A stretch of DNA of 64,000 nt, from positions 1,612,001 to 1,676,000 of the forward strand of contig NZ_CP006850.1 in NCBI RefSeq assembly GCF_000523235.1, read 5' to 3'. This stretch comes from Nocardia nova SH22a (GTDB lineage Bacteria; Actinomycetota; Actinomycetes; Mycobacteriales; Mycobacteriaceae). Shown here in pieces: positions 1-7,911 of the stretch (the stretch's first letter is position 1; every line of letters begins with the position of its first letter). The notes under the pieces are model-generated. The model ran no database searches. It had not been told where the DNA came from and worked only from the letters and a program-made list of their open reading frames with translations. The position numbers and the translations under genes are program-made.

Positions 1-187
1 CGACCGTCGTCAACCACGCCCCGGGCACGGCCACCTCCTGCCGCTGCCGTTCGGACAGCGCGTACCAGCGCGCGTAGGTCTCCTGCACGACATCCTCGGC
101 CTCGGCCAGCGAGCCGAGCAACCGGTAGGCGAGATTGATCAGCTGCCGGCGTTCGCCGATCACCTCGGGCAGGTGCGGGTCGGTCAT
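1..187 (-). CDS. ECF RNA polymerase sigma factor, N-terminal part only
   Basis: The reading frame runs off the left edge of the window; only the first 62 residues are visible. They read MTDPHLPEVIGERRQLINLA and continue with YRLLGSLAEAEDVVQETYAR, which is a sigma-70 region 2 (core RNA polymerase binding and -10 recognition) of the SigJ/ECF41 type. The ATG is preceded by an AAGGAG ribosome binding site. Many ECF41 sigma factors carry a C-terminal SnoaL-like sensor domain, and a separate SnoaL-like gene lies nearby at 879, but the C-terminus is not in the window. It is divergent from the flavin reductase. The ECF class is secure, the subfamily is inferred. Confidence 0.85.
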   Translation of the reverse strand, partial: MTDPHLPEVIGERRQLINLAYRLLGSLAEAEDVVQETYARWYALSERQRQEVAVPGAWLTTV

Positions 188-292
188 GGGGCGGCTCCTT
201 CGGGCTGGGTATTCCCTCACCGAAACCGACGAATCAGCGCACCGGAATGTGACACCGCCTGACATCCGGGACGGCTGTGTCGTCGGAAGGTC

Positions 293-868
293 ATGACGAC
301 AATCGGCATCATCCTCGGCAGTACCCGGGCCGACCGCAGAGGCGCGCAGATCGCCCGGTGGGTTCTGGACTCGGCATCGCGGCGCGACGACGCGGAGTTC
401 GAGCTGATCGACCTGCGTGACCATCCACTTCCGCACTTCGACGAGGCCGTACCGCCCATGTTCGGCCCCTCGGCCGATGAACGCACCCGTTCCTGGGCCG
501 CGCGGATCGCCCCGTTCGACGGTTTCGTGGTGGTCACCCCCGAATACAACGGCGGTATGCCGGGAGTCCTGAAGAACGCCATCGACCACCTGTTCGCGGA
601 GTGGACGAACAAGGCGGTCGGGTTCGTCTCCTACGGTGTGAACGGCGGCGCCCGCGCCGTGGTGCAGTTGCGCACGGTCTGCGGCACGCTGGGCCTGGCC
701 GATGTCGGATATCAGGTCGCGATCTCGGTACTCACCGATTTCGAGAACAACACGACCTTCGTACCCGGCGATCGGCAGGTCGCGGCGCTGGACACCACGC
801 TGGATCAGGTCCTGGCGTGGAGCACCGCACTCGCCCCACTGCGCGCCGCCACTCACGTCCGATCCTGA
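293..868 (+). CDS. NAD(P)H-dependent FMN reductase family protein
   Basis: This 191-residue flavodoxin-like protein probably reduces FMN, quinones or chromate with NAD(P)H. The phosphate-binding loop GSTR is at residues 9-12 and the flavin-ring motif PEYN at 83-86, followed by GGMPGVLKNAIDHL, all typical of the NADPH_red/ChrR family. The length is normal for the family. A GGAAGG element sits just before the ATG. It is divergent from the sigma factor and is followed 10 bp later by a SnoaL-like gene, so the two probably share a transcript. Electron acceptor and physiological role cannot be read from the sequence. Confidence 0.88.
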   Translation: MTTIGIILGSTRADRRGAQIARWVLDSASRRDDAEFELIDLRDHPLPHFDEAVPPMFGPSADERTRSWAARIAPFDGFVVVTPEYNGGMPGVLKNAIDHLFAEWTNKAVGFVSYGVNGGARAVVQLRTVCGTLGLADVGYQVAISVLTDFENNTTFVPGDRQVAALDTTLDQVLAWSTALAPLRAATHVRS

Positions 869-878
869 GGAGACGACC

Positions 879-1316
879 ATGACCACCACATCCGACGAGG
901 CCGAGATCCGGCGGCAGATCGACCGGATCGGCGCGGGACTGCGGGCCCGCGATCTCGACGCCGTGCGGCGGCAGTACACAGACGGTGTCGTGTCCTTCGA
1001 TGTCGAGCAACCGCTTCAGCATGTCGGGATAGCGGCGAAACTCGTGAACTGGGCGAAGGTACTCGAGGTCTTCGCCGACGTGAGCTACGAGATCCGCGAT
1101 CTCACCCTGACGGTCGGCGGCGACGTGGCCTTCGGGCACGCCTTCGCCCGGCTCAGCGGGACCACGAGCGACGGCACCACGATGGGCGGCATGTGGGTCC
1201 GGGTCACCTACGGCCTGGTGAAGTCGGGCGGCACCTGGCTGATCGCACACGACCAGGTCTCGGTGCCACTCGATGTCGCCAGTGGCAGAGGGGTGGTGGA
1301 CCTCGAGCCCGAGTAG
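879..1316 (+). CDS. SnoaL-like / nuclear transport factor 2 fold protein
   Basis: The product has 145 residues and begins MTTTSDEAEIRRQIDRIGAG. The pattern of an N-terminal helix, a mixed centre and a beta-rich C-terminal half (MGGMWVRVTYGLVKSGGTWL, then AHDQVSVPLD) matches SnoaL/DUF4440 cone-shaped proteins, which include small isomerases, cyclases and ligand-binding regulators. The ATG follows a GAGGAGAC ribosome binding site; an in-frame extension further upstream would overlap the reductase and has no such site. It probably forms an operon with the flavin reductase. No catalytic residues can be assigned. Confidence 0.8.
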   Translation: MTTTSDEAEIRRQIDRIGAGLRARDLDAVRRQYTDGVVSFDVEQPLQHVGIAAKLVNWAKVLEVFADVSYEIRDLTLTVGGDVAFGHAFARLSGTTSDGTTMGGMWVRVTYGLVKSGGTWLIAHDQVSVPLDVASGRGVVDLEPE

Positions 1317-1340
1317 TGACCGCCTCGGCGATCCGGTGGC

Positions 1341-3638
1341 CTACTCCGCGATCAGTTCGGCCTCGGATTCCACGGCCCGCACCACGGCCTCGGGCACCCG
1401 CGGCTGTCCCGGTGTGTAGGTGACCGCTCGCAGGGCGCCGGTGTAGCGGAACGGTCCGCGGCGTTCGCGCAGATCCCAGGCCACCGGCCCCCGGGCGTCG
1501 ACGCCCACCGAGATTCCGGTCCACGGCGCCATGCCGACGAGCTGAACCCGGTCGGTCAGCTCGGCGGCGGGGGCGCCGTCGAGAGTGAGGGTGAAGTCCC
1601 AGCGCAGCCTGGGCCGGACGGCGGCGGTCAGGGTGATCTCCCGGACGCCGTCGCCGATCGGCGCCGAGGTCTCGGTGTAGCGGCCGAACGAGTTGAACCC
1701 GAACACGATTCGTTCGTTCTCGATGTAGAGCAGATAGCCGCCCTGCGGATCACCGTGCGCGACCAGGACGCCCTCGTCGCCCGCGCGGTAGCCGTCGAGT
1801 TCGGCGGTGACGGTGAAGTCGCGGTAGGCGATGAGTTTCTGGGAGCGGTATCGCTCCAGCGTGGGTGTGCCGGGCCGGATGCGCACCGGCGCCGACAGGC
1901 GGGCCTCCTCCGGGCGGCGGCGGGCCAGATCCTGACGGGTGAGCAAGGGGAACACGGTATTTCGCCAGGCGGCGTCGTCCCAGGCCCGCGCCAATTCCGC
2001 GACCTTCTCCGGATATTCGGCCGCGACATCGCGCAGTTCGGTGGGGTCGGTGCGGACATCGAACAGTTGCCAGTGCGGATCGTCGACGTCGCGGCCGGGC
2101 TCGTGCAGGGCGAGCAGCTTCCAGCCGTCGCGGTAGAAGCCGCGATGGCCGGTCATCTCCGAATACTGCTCGACGTGACGGGAGCGGGCGTCGAGATCGC
2201 GCAACACCTCCGCCGCGGACACGCCGTCGAAGTCCTTGGCGGGCAGTCCGTTCCGCACGCTCGGACGCGACACACCGGACAACTCCAGGAGAGTCGGCGC
2301 CAGATCCGTCACATACACGTATTCGTCGCGCAGTTCGCCCGCGGGCAGTCCCTTCGGCCACGAGACGATGAACGGCACCCGCACGCCACCGGCGAAGGTC
2401 TGCCCCTTGTAGAACCGGAACGGGGTGTTCGACGCCTGTCCCCAGCCGCGCGGATAGTGCACGCCCAGCCGCGCGGTGCCGATCAGATCCTCGTCGTGCG
2501 GGACATCGCCCACCCACTCCGGATCGTCGACGTGAGCGAATTCGGCCAGATAGCTACGGGTTCCGACCGGGCCGCCCTCGGCCGTGCCGCCGTTGTCGGA
2601 GGTGAACACCACGATGGTGTCGTCCAGTTCGCCGAACTGCTCGACGGTGTCCAGGATCCGTCCCAGGCTCTGGTCGATGCTGTCGACCATCGCCGCGTAC
2701 ACCTCCATGTACCGGGCGAAGCGGCGCTGCTCGTCCGCGCTCAGCGAATCCCATTCCCGCGCTTCGTAACCCGGTTCGGTATTGCGCGGCTGCTGTTCGG
2801 TACCCGGCGCGAACAGTCCCTGTGCGAGCTGGGAGGCGAAGCGACTGCGCCGCACCTCGTCCCAGCCCTGGGCGTAGCGGCCGCGATACTTCGCCAGATC
2901 GACATCCTTGGCCTGCAACGGCCCGTGCATGGCGACATGTGCGAAGTAGAGGAAGAACGGCTTCTCGGCGTCGTGGGCGCGCAAGTCCTTGAGATACGAG
3001 ATCGCCTTGTCGGTCAGATCGTCGGTGACGTAGTAGTCCTCGGGATACTGCTCGACATCGACCACCGAGGAATCCGACACGATCTGATTCGGATGGAAGA
3101 AGGAATTGAAACCCTCCAGCGATCCGTAGTACCGATCGAATCCGCGCTGGGTCGGCCACGAATCACGATGTGCCGCAGGGTTCATCGTCGCGTCGCGGAC
3201 GAGATGCCATTTGCCGACCGCGTAGGTGGCGTATCCGCCCGCCCGCAGGATCTCCGGCAGCGTCAGCACATCGTCGGCCAGCTCCAGCCGCAGTCCCGGA
3301 TACCCCGGATCGGCATTGGCGACGAAACCGAATCCGGCGCGATGCGAGTTGAGCCCGGTGAGCAGGGCCGCCCGCGACGGTGAGCACAGCGGGGTGGTGT
3401 GGTAGTTGGTGAGCCGGACTCCGCGCTGTGCCAGCCGATTCAAGGTCGGCGTGTCGATCTCGGAACCGAACGGGCCGATATCGCTGAAACCCATGTCGTC
3501 GACCAGCACCACGATGATGTTGGGCGATCCGGCGGCCGCGACGGGCGGACGTGCCCAGGCCGGTGTGGAATCCGCGGTGGTGCGGCCGATCTCGCCGGTG
3601 AAGGTCTCGTAGCCGCGGGCATGGTCGGGGACTGCCAT
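1341..3638 (-). CDS. arylsulfatase, sulfatase superfamily
   Basis: This 765-residue enzyme hydrolyses sulfate esters. The metal-binding VDDMG lies at about residues 46-50. The sulfatase signature CSPSR at 85-89 gives a cysteine at the position converted to formylglycine, so a formylglycine-generating enzyme must act on it. Further signatures are GKWH, ending near residue 150, and a later TSDNGG. The C-terminal 180 residues form an extra beta-rich region seen in large actinobacterial arylsulfatases. No signal peptide is visible, so it may act in the cytosol. The ATG at 3638 gives the usual N-terminus; upstream in-frame codons look non-coding. It has no obvious operon partner. The natural substrate is unknown. 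Confidence 0.92.
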   Translation of the reverse strand: MAVPDHARGYETFTGEIGRTTADSTPAWARPPVAAAGSPNIIVVLVDDMGFSDIGPFGSEIDTPTLNRLAQRGVRLTNYHTTPLCSPSRAALLTGLNSHRAGFGFVANADPGYPGLRLELADDVLTLPEILRAGGYATYAVGKWHLVRDATMNPAAHRDSWPTQRGFDRYYGSLEGFNSFFHPNQIVSDSSVVDVEQYPEDYYVTDDLTDKAISYLKDLRAHDAEKPFFLYFAHVAMHGPLQAKDVDLAKYRGRYAQGWDEVRRSRFASQLAQGLFAPGTEQQPRNTEPGYEAREWDSLSADEQRRFARYMEVYAAMVDSIDQSLGRILDTVEQFGELDDTIVVFTSDNGGTAEGGPVGTRSYLAEFAHVDDPEWVGDVPHDEDLIGTARLGVHYPRGWGQASNTPFRFYKGQTFAGGVRVPFIVSWPKGLPAGELRDEYVYVTDLAPTLLELSGVSRPSVRNGLPAKDFDGVSAAEVLRDLDARSRHVEQYSEMTGHRGFYRDGWKLLALHEPGRDVDDPHWQLFDVRTDPTELRDVAAEYPEKVAELARAWDDAAWRNTVFPLLTRQDLARRRPEEARLSAPVRIRPGTPTLERYRSQKLIAYRDFTVTAELDGYRAGDEGVLVAHGDPQGGYLLYIENERIVFGFNSFGRYTETSAPIGDGVREITLTAAVRPRLRWDFTLTLDGAPAAELTDRVQLVGMAPWTGISVGVDARGPVAWDLRERRGPFRYTGALRAVTYTPGQPRVPEAVVRAVESEAELIAE

Positions 3639-3878
3639 GCGATCAGACGATCCCGCTGTCGCCGCCGCGCCGCCAGGGTTTGGCGCATGGTGCGCGCAAC
3701 CGATGTCCGAATTCGGCCTCGTTGTTACCGACGGTCTCGTGCCCACGAGCCGCTGCCGCATGCCCCGCACCGGCAGTGCCGCTGACCGGCGAAGACGGCC
3801 GTTGCCGACCGGCTCAGCCCTGCCCGGCTGCTATCGGGGTGCGCTGCGCCATGTTGAAGCGGTCAGGCGGCGACCGGA

Positions 3879-5612
3879 TCATTCCGGCAGCGGCAGATAT
3901 TCGACCGGCGTGCCGTCGGTGGCGTCGGCTGGAACGATCACCAGGGCATCGCGGTCCAGTAGTCCGGCCAGGTGGGCGGTGCGGACGGCGGTATCGCCGA
4001 GCCAGCCGCCGTCGGCGGCGCGGGCGGGCACGATGCGCGGCGTCGGACCGGAGATCTCGCTCGCGTTGAGCAGCGGCGCCTTCCGTTTCCGGGGGACGGT
4101 CCGCCCGGTCAGGCCGGAGACGATGGCCGGGGCCAGCGCCGACAGTGTCGCCAGGGCCGCGAACGGATTGCCCGGCAGGCCGAGAACCACGGGGCCGCCG
4201 GGCAATTCGGCCACCACGGTGGAGGCGCCGGGTCGCATTCGCAAGCGGTGCACCATGATTCGCGCGCCCGTCCGGTCCAGTGCGCCGCGCAGCTGATCGG
4301 CCGCACCGCCGCCGGTGGCCCCGACGATCACGAGCAGATTGTCCTCCGACGTAGCGGTGAGGACCTCGTCGAAACCATGGGGTGTGTCCCGGAGGTGAAC
4401 CCGGCCCGAGGGTTCGATTCCGTACCGGGACAACAGCTCCGGCAGCACCGGGCCGATCGAGTCGCGGGTCTGTCCGGCGCGCAGGGGGCCGTCTCCGCGA
4501 ATCTCGTCGCCGGTCATGATGATTCGCGCCCGGACGGGTCCGCGCACCTGTGCCGTGCGCACTTCGGCGGCCGCCGCCACCGAGATCAGCGCCGACGTCA
4601 CGGGTGTGCCCGCGCGGGCGACGATATCGCCGATGTGCCAGTCCTCGCCGCGTCGGCGGATATCGTCCCGGACGGGCGCCTCGGGGAGTCGGTGCACGAC
4701 ACCCTCCGCGATGCGGACGTATTCGTCGCGGACCACCGCCTCGGTGCCCTCCGGAACGTGTGCGCCGGTGGCGATGCGCACCGCCTCACCCGCGCGCAGA
4801 CCGCCCGGCCGGTCACCACCGGCGTAGCCGATATCGGCACGCAGACGCCAGGGTTCGTCCCCGGCCACCGCGTAGCCGTCCATGGCCGAGACGTCGAAGC
4901 GGGGCAGGGCCTCGTCCGCCGCCAGCGGGGCCGCGAGCGCCGCGCCCCGGACCGATGTCAGCGTGGCCTCGCGCGCCGGCAGCCGGGCCGGAGCCGTCGC
5001 GAGGATCTCGCGGGCGCGGTCCAGTGCCAGCGGTGGCGCGGCGACCTGCGCGGCGCGAACCTGTTCGGGCGTATCGCAATCGGCGATATCGGTGAGGGCG
5101 ACCATCACCGTGTTCTCCGGGACGAGCGCCCGCATCGGCTGATTCGCGACCGAGTCCAATCGCCCCAGGGCGGTCAGCAGCGCCGCGCGCCGCCATACGC
5201 CCACCAGATACTGCGGGCGTCCCGAGTCGTCGGTCGCGAAGACCGCGTCCGTGGCGGAAGTGGTTGCGTAGCCGATCAATTCGCCGATCGTCGCGGCACC
5301 GAGGAAGGGCATGTCGGCGGCGAGGATCACGATCAGGTCGGCCGGATGCGAGCACTCCCGCAATGCCCGGACACCGGCTTCGAGCGCCGCCACCGGACCC
5401 GATCCGGCCGGAATCTCCTGCACCTGGCGGATCTCCGGGGCCAGGTCGGGGCGGTGCGGGCCGACCACCACGATGTGGGCGCATCCGGCGACCGCGTCCA
5501 GCGCGACACCGAGCATGGAGCGTCCGCCCACACTGATCGCGGGCTTGTCCACCCCGCCCATCCGGGTGGCACGCCCACCGGCGAGCACGATGGCATCGAC
5601 GGTGGTCACCAC
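3879..5612 (-). CDS. MobA-like nucleotidyltransferase fused to MoeA-like molybdopterin molybdotransferase
   Basis: This 577-residue fusion joins two molybdenum cofactor steps. Residues 1-190 are MobA-like: LAGGRATRMGG followed by DKPAI for nucleotide binding and ADMPF for metal binding. Residues 200-577 are MoeA-like: FDVSAMDGYAV, ATGAHVPEGTEAVV and LGLPGNPFAALA. MoeA normally inserts molybdate and MobA adds GMP. Two MoeA signatures are altered: the usual TSGGVSVGD segment reads GATGGGAAD, and the lysine-rich KPGKP loop reads RPGAS. The domain order is clear, but the molybdotransferase step may be changed. The start is one of two adjacent GTG codons (5612, 5609); a nine-codon ORF ends on top of the second one. 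Confidence 0.85.
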   Translation of the reverse strand: MVTTVDAIVLAGGRATRMGGVDKPAISVGGRSMLGVALDAVAGCAHIVVVGPHRPDLAPEIRQVQEIPAGSGPVAALEAGVRALRECSHPADLIVILAADMPFLGAATIGELIGYATTSATDAVFATDDSGRPQYLVGVWRRAALLTALGRLDSVANQPMRALVPENTVMVALTDIADCDTPEQVRAAQVAAPPLALDRAREILATAPARLPAREATLTSVRGAALAAPLAADEALPRFDVSAMDGYAVAGDEPWRLRADIGYAGGDRPGGLRAGEAVRIATGAHVPEGTEAVVRDEYVRIAEGVVHRLPEAPVRDDIRRRGEDWHIGDIVARAGTPVTSALISVAAAAEVRTAQVRGPVRARIIMTGDEIRGDGPLRAGQTRDSIGPVLPELLSRYGIEPSGRVHLRDTPHGFDEVLTATSEDNLLVIVGATGGGAADQLRGALDRTGARIMVHRLRMRPGASTVVAELPGGPVVLGLPGNPFAALATLSALAPAIVSGLTGRTVPRKRKAPLLNASEISGPTPRIVPARAADGGWLGDTAVRTAHLAGLLDRDALVIVPADATDGTPVEYLPLPE

Positions 5613-5635
5613 GGCGTATCCGGCAGATCGGTCAT
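5606..5635 (-). CDS. possible nine-codon upstream ORF coupled to the MobA-MoeA gene
   Basis: A short ORF reading MTDLPDTPW ends with a TGA that overlaps the GTG at 5609 in the GTGA arrangement. A TACGAT hexamer lies six bases before its ATG, so a leaderless transcript could start on this ATG and re-initiate at the fusion gene. It could equally be chance. No homologue is known to me. Confidence 0.3.
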   Translation of the reverse strand: MTDLPDTPW

Positions 5636-5675
5636 GGGCAAATCGTAGTGGGCGGACTGTTCGGCACGTGTGCGG

Positions 5676-6413
5676 TCAATCGCCCGGCGCCGACAGCAGC
5701 CGGAGACGATTGGTGCCCGGATCGGTCAGGATCGCCTGGGCGGGCGGACACGCACCGGCAGTATCGCAGGTGACGGCCCCCGCCGCGGTGAGCCGCGCGA
5801 TCTCCGGGGCCGGATCACCCGCCGGGACGGCGACGATGTCCAGACGCAGCCGATCGCATTCCCGATCCGCGACCCGGGTCCGCAGGAATTCCAGCCACGG
5901 CCCCTGCCCGGTGGCCGAGCGGATACCGGCGTACCGGGATTCGGCGTGGGTCACCGGCCAGCCCGCGGCGGCCGACCAGAACCGGGCAAGCTGCCCGGGA
6001 TGCGGGGTGTCGACGACGATCGCGGCCACCGCGCCGGTGTCGACGTACTCCTCCCGGGGTTCGAGGACGCAGAACTCGTTGCCCTCCGGATCGGTGAGCA
6101 CCGACCAGGGCACCTCGCCCTGACCGATATCGGCCGGACGCGCGCCGAGTGCCAGCGCCCGATCCACTTGGACGCGTTGATGATCCAGGGAATGCCCCAC
6201 CAGATCCAGGTGGATGCGGTTCTTGCCGGATTTCGGTCTGGAGGACGGCAGGAACATCAGAGCCACATCGGCGGCGTCGGGATCGGGAGCGGCCACCTCG
6301 ACCGAATCCGGGCGATCCACGGTGATCTGCCAGCCGAGCAACTCCGCCCAGAACCGCGCGACGGTCCGGGGCCGGATCGCGTCGAACACCACGCACGCCA
6401 GACGGGTGGACAT
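5676..6413 (-). CDS. tandem VOC (glyoxalase/bleomycin resistance fold) protein
   Basis: The 245-residue product has two VOC modules. The first begins MSTRLACVVFDAIRPRTVAR and includes FWAELLGW; the second begins near residue 125 with AAIVVDTPHPGQLARFW. Each half carries the repeated FWxxLLGW-like motif and the DPEGNEFCVL / DPGTNRLRLL edge strand that normally presents a metal-ligand glutamate or a ligand pocket. VOC proteins include lyases, dioxygenases and antibiotic-binding proteins; the substrate is not evident. A GGAGAT ribosome binding site precedes the ATG. It lies on the same strand as the alkyltransferase-like gene, 50 bp downstream of it. Confidence 0.83.
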   Translation of the reverse strand: MSTRLACVVFDAIRPRTVARFWAELLGWQITVDRPDSVEVAAPDPDAADVALMFLPSSRPKSGKNRIHLDLVGHSLDHQRVQVDRALALGARPADIGQGEVPWSVLTDPEGNEFCVLEPREEYVDTGAVAAIVVDTPHPGQLARFWSAAAGWPVTHAESRYAGIRSATGQGPWLEFLRTRVADRECDRLRLDIVAVPAGDPAPEIARLTAAGAVTCDTAGACPPAQAILTDPGTNRLRLLSAPGD

Positions 6414-6463
6414 ATCTCCACGGTAACCGCCGTGCCGGGGAAGCGGGCGGATTCGCCGGACGG

Positions 6464-6763
6464 TCAGTGTCCGAAGCGGAAACGAGCCGCGGCCAGGTCG
6501 ACCCGGTCGCCGCGGACCGGGCACCCCTCCTCGGCCAGCAGGCGCAGCTGCCGGTGCGCCAGGTGGGCGGCCGGGGTGCCGTCGGCGCGCAGCACCCGGT
6601 GCCAGGGCAGGTCCGCGGAGTCGGTGCGCATGATCCAGCCGACCGTCCGCGGTGTCGACAGGCCCGCCGCCGCGGCGATGTCGCCGTAGGTCGAGACCCG
6701 GCCCGGCGGGATGGCCGCGACCAGTTCGCGAACCCGCTCGATCTCGGCGTCGGTGGTGGCCAT
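6464..6763 (-). CDS. alkyltransferase-like protein (ATL), MGMT family without the acceptor cysteine
   Basis: The 99-residue protein is a stand-alone MGMT DNA-binding domain with helix-turn-helix GRVSTYGDIAAAAGLS and the arginine-finger region. The acceptor motif PCHRV of true O6-alkylguanine transferases reads PWHRV at residues 53-57, with tryptophan replacing the reactive cysteine. ATL proteins bind O6-alkylguanine, flip the base and hand the lesion to nucleotide excision repair. Its start overlaps the stop of the upstream hydrolase in TGATG form, so translation is coupled. It appears to correspond to Rv3204 in M. tuberculosis, next to the lipV homologue, as here. Confidence in the family is high. 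Confidence 0.9.
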   Translation of the reverse strand: MATTDAEIERVRELVAAIPPGRVSTYGDIAAAAGLSTPRTVGWIMRTDSADLPWHRVLRADGTPAAHLAHRQLRLLAEEGCPVRGDRVDLAAARFRFGH

Positions 6764-7530
6764 CAGAGCACCGACCGGACGATCGCGGCGGTATCGGCGG
6801 GGCGGGCCTGGGCGATCATGTGATCGCAGTCGAATTCGTGCAGGGTGAAATCCGGCAGCGTGGCGAACGCCTCGACGGTGGCGTCGGTGACGAACGGCGC
6901 CTTCGCGGCCCGCACCAGCACCGTCGGAATCGACGGGGGCGGCAGCGCCAGCTCACGGGCCAGCTGGCCCCAATACGACGTGACGGCGGGCAGGCTCATC
7001 CGCCACGTCACCCGGCCGTCCGCGGTCGGGACCAGATGCTGGGCGAGTTCGTTCTCGAGCAGTTCGGGGGCCACATCCGCCCAGGCGGTGTGCAGTTTGT
7101 CGGTGCGCGCCTCGGCGATATCGGCGTAGTCGGGCCGGGCCAGACCGGCCGCGGCGATATCGGCGACCAGCCGCGGATCCAGTCCGCTCGCCGGATCGAG
7201 CAGCACCAGGGACCGGACCCGCTCGGGATGGCGGCGGGCCAGATGGACGGCCACCGCACCGCCGAAGGAGTGCGCGAGCACCACCGCCGGTTCGGTGAGC
7301 AGCCCGGCCAGATCGTCGACGATCTGTTCGTAGGTCCACGGCGGCAACCCACTCGCCAGACCGTGTCCGCGCAGGTCGGGGGCGATGATGCGGGCCTCGG
7401 GCAGATGGTTTTCGGCCAGATCCGCCCAGCGCAGGCCGTGTCCGGTCAGGCCGTGCAGGGCCAGGACGAGGGGGCCGTCGGCCGGGCCGAAACGGTGGAT
7501 GTGGGCGTCGGGGACGGAAACGTCGGGCAC
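6763..7530 (-). CDS. lipV: alpha/beta hydrolase, LipV-like
   Basis: This 255-residue hydrolase shows the oxyanion-hole segment LALHGLTGHG near residues 23-32, the nucleophile elbow AHSFGG with Ser88, and a C-terminal EFDCDHMIAQ containing the likely catalytic histidine. These are hallmarks of serine lipases and esterases; lipV (Rv3203) occupies the same place beside adnA in M. tuberculosis. There is no signal peptide, so it is cytosolic. It starts with GTG and a CACAAT hexamer lies six bases upstream, which suggests a leaderless transcript. It overlaps the downstream ATL gene. The natural ester substrate is unknown. Confidence 0.85.
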   Translation of the reverse strand: MPDVSVPDAHIHRFGPADGPLVLALHGLTGHGLRWADLAENHLPEARIIAPDLRGHGLASGLPPWTYEQIVDDLAGLLTEPAVVLAHSFGGAVAVHLARRHPERVRSLVLLDPASGLDPRLVADIAAAGLARPDYADIAEARTDKLHTAWADVAPELLENELAQHLVPTADGRVTWRMSLPAVTSYWGQLARELALPPPSIPTVLVRAAKAPFVTDATVEAFATLPDFTLHEFDCDHMIAQARPADTAAIVRSVL

Positions 7531-7911
7531 CGGATCATTGTGCCGCCGGATCCCGCGGCGCGTGCGCTCGCCCGGACCGGAAAGTGTTGGTGCTCACCGC
7601 GAATACGGGCCCGGATCCGGCGGCCGCGATTGCCCGGCGCTGTCCGTGCCGGGTGAACGGCCGGGGAACGGGTGCGGCTGTGGAAATTGTGCCGCGATAT
7701 TCGCGAGGGCCGGATCGGGCATCGCCGCCGGGCCTGGTTCGGGCGCTGGACCTGCGCTTATCCCGGTCCGCAGCGGGGTGCGCGGGAATTCGCCGAAATC
7801 GCCGCCGGGGCGGTGGGCGCCGATCACAGGTCGGACACATCGGCTGGACGGGGTGCGTTTGCTGTCACGAAATTCAATTTGTCGGGGGTGTCTGTTGAAA
7901 TAGCCGCTGTG

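Noticed and set aside
3639..3770. N-terminal extension of the arylsulfatase
   Set aside because: The added sequence has no signal peptide or homology pattern, and the ATG at 3638 gives the common N-terminus.
7672..7911. N-terminal extension of AdnA
   Set aside because: The extra residues (MRLWKLCRDIREGR and on) are Arg/Gly-rich and unlike the family; ATG 7912 gives the usual start.
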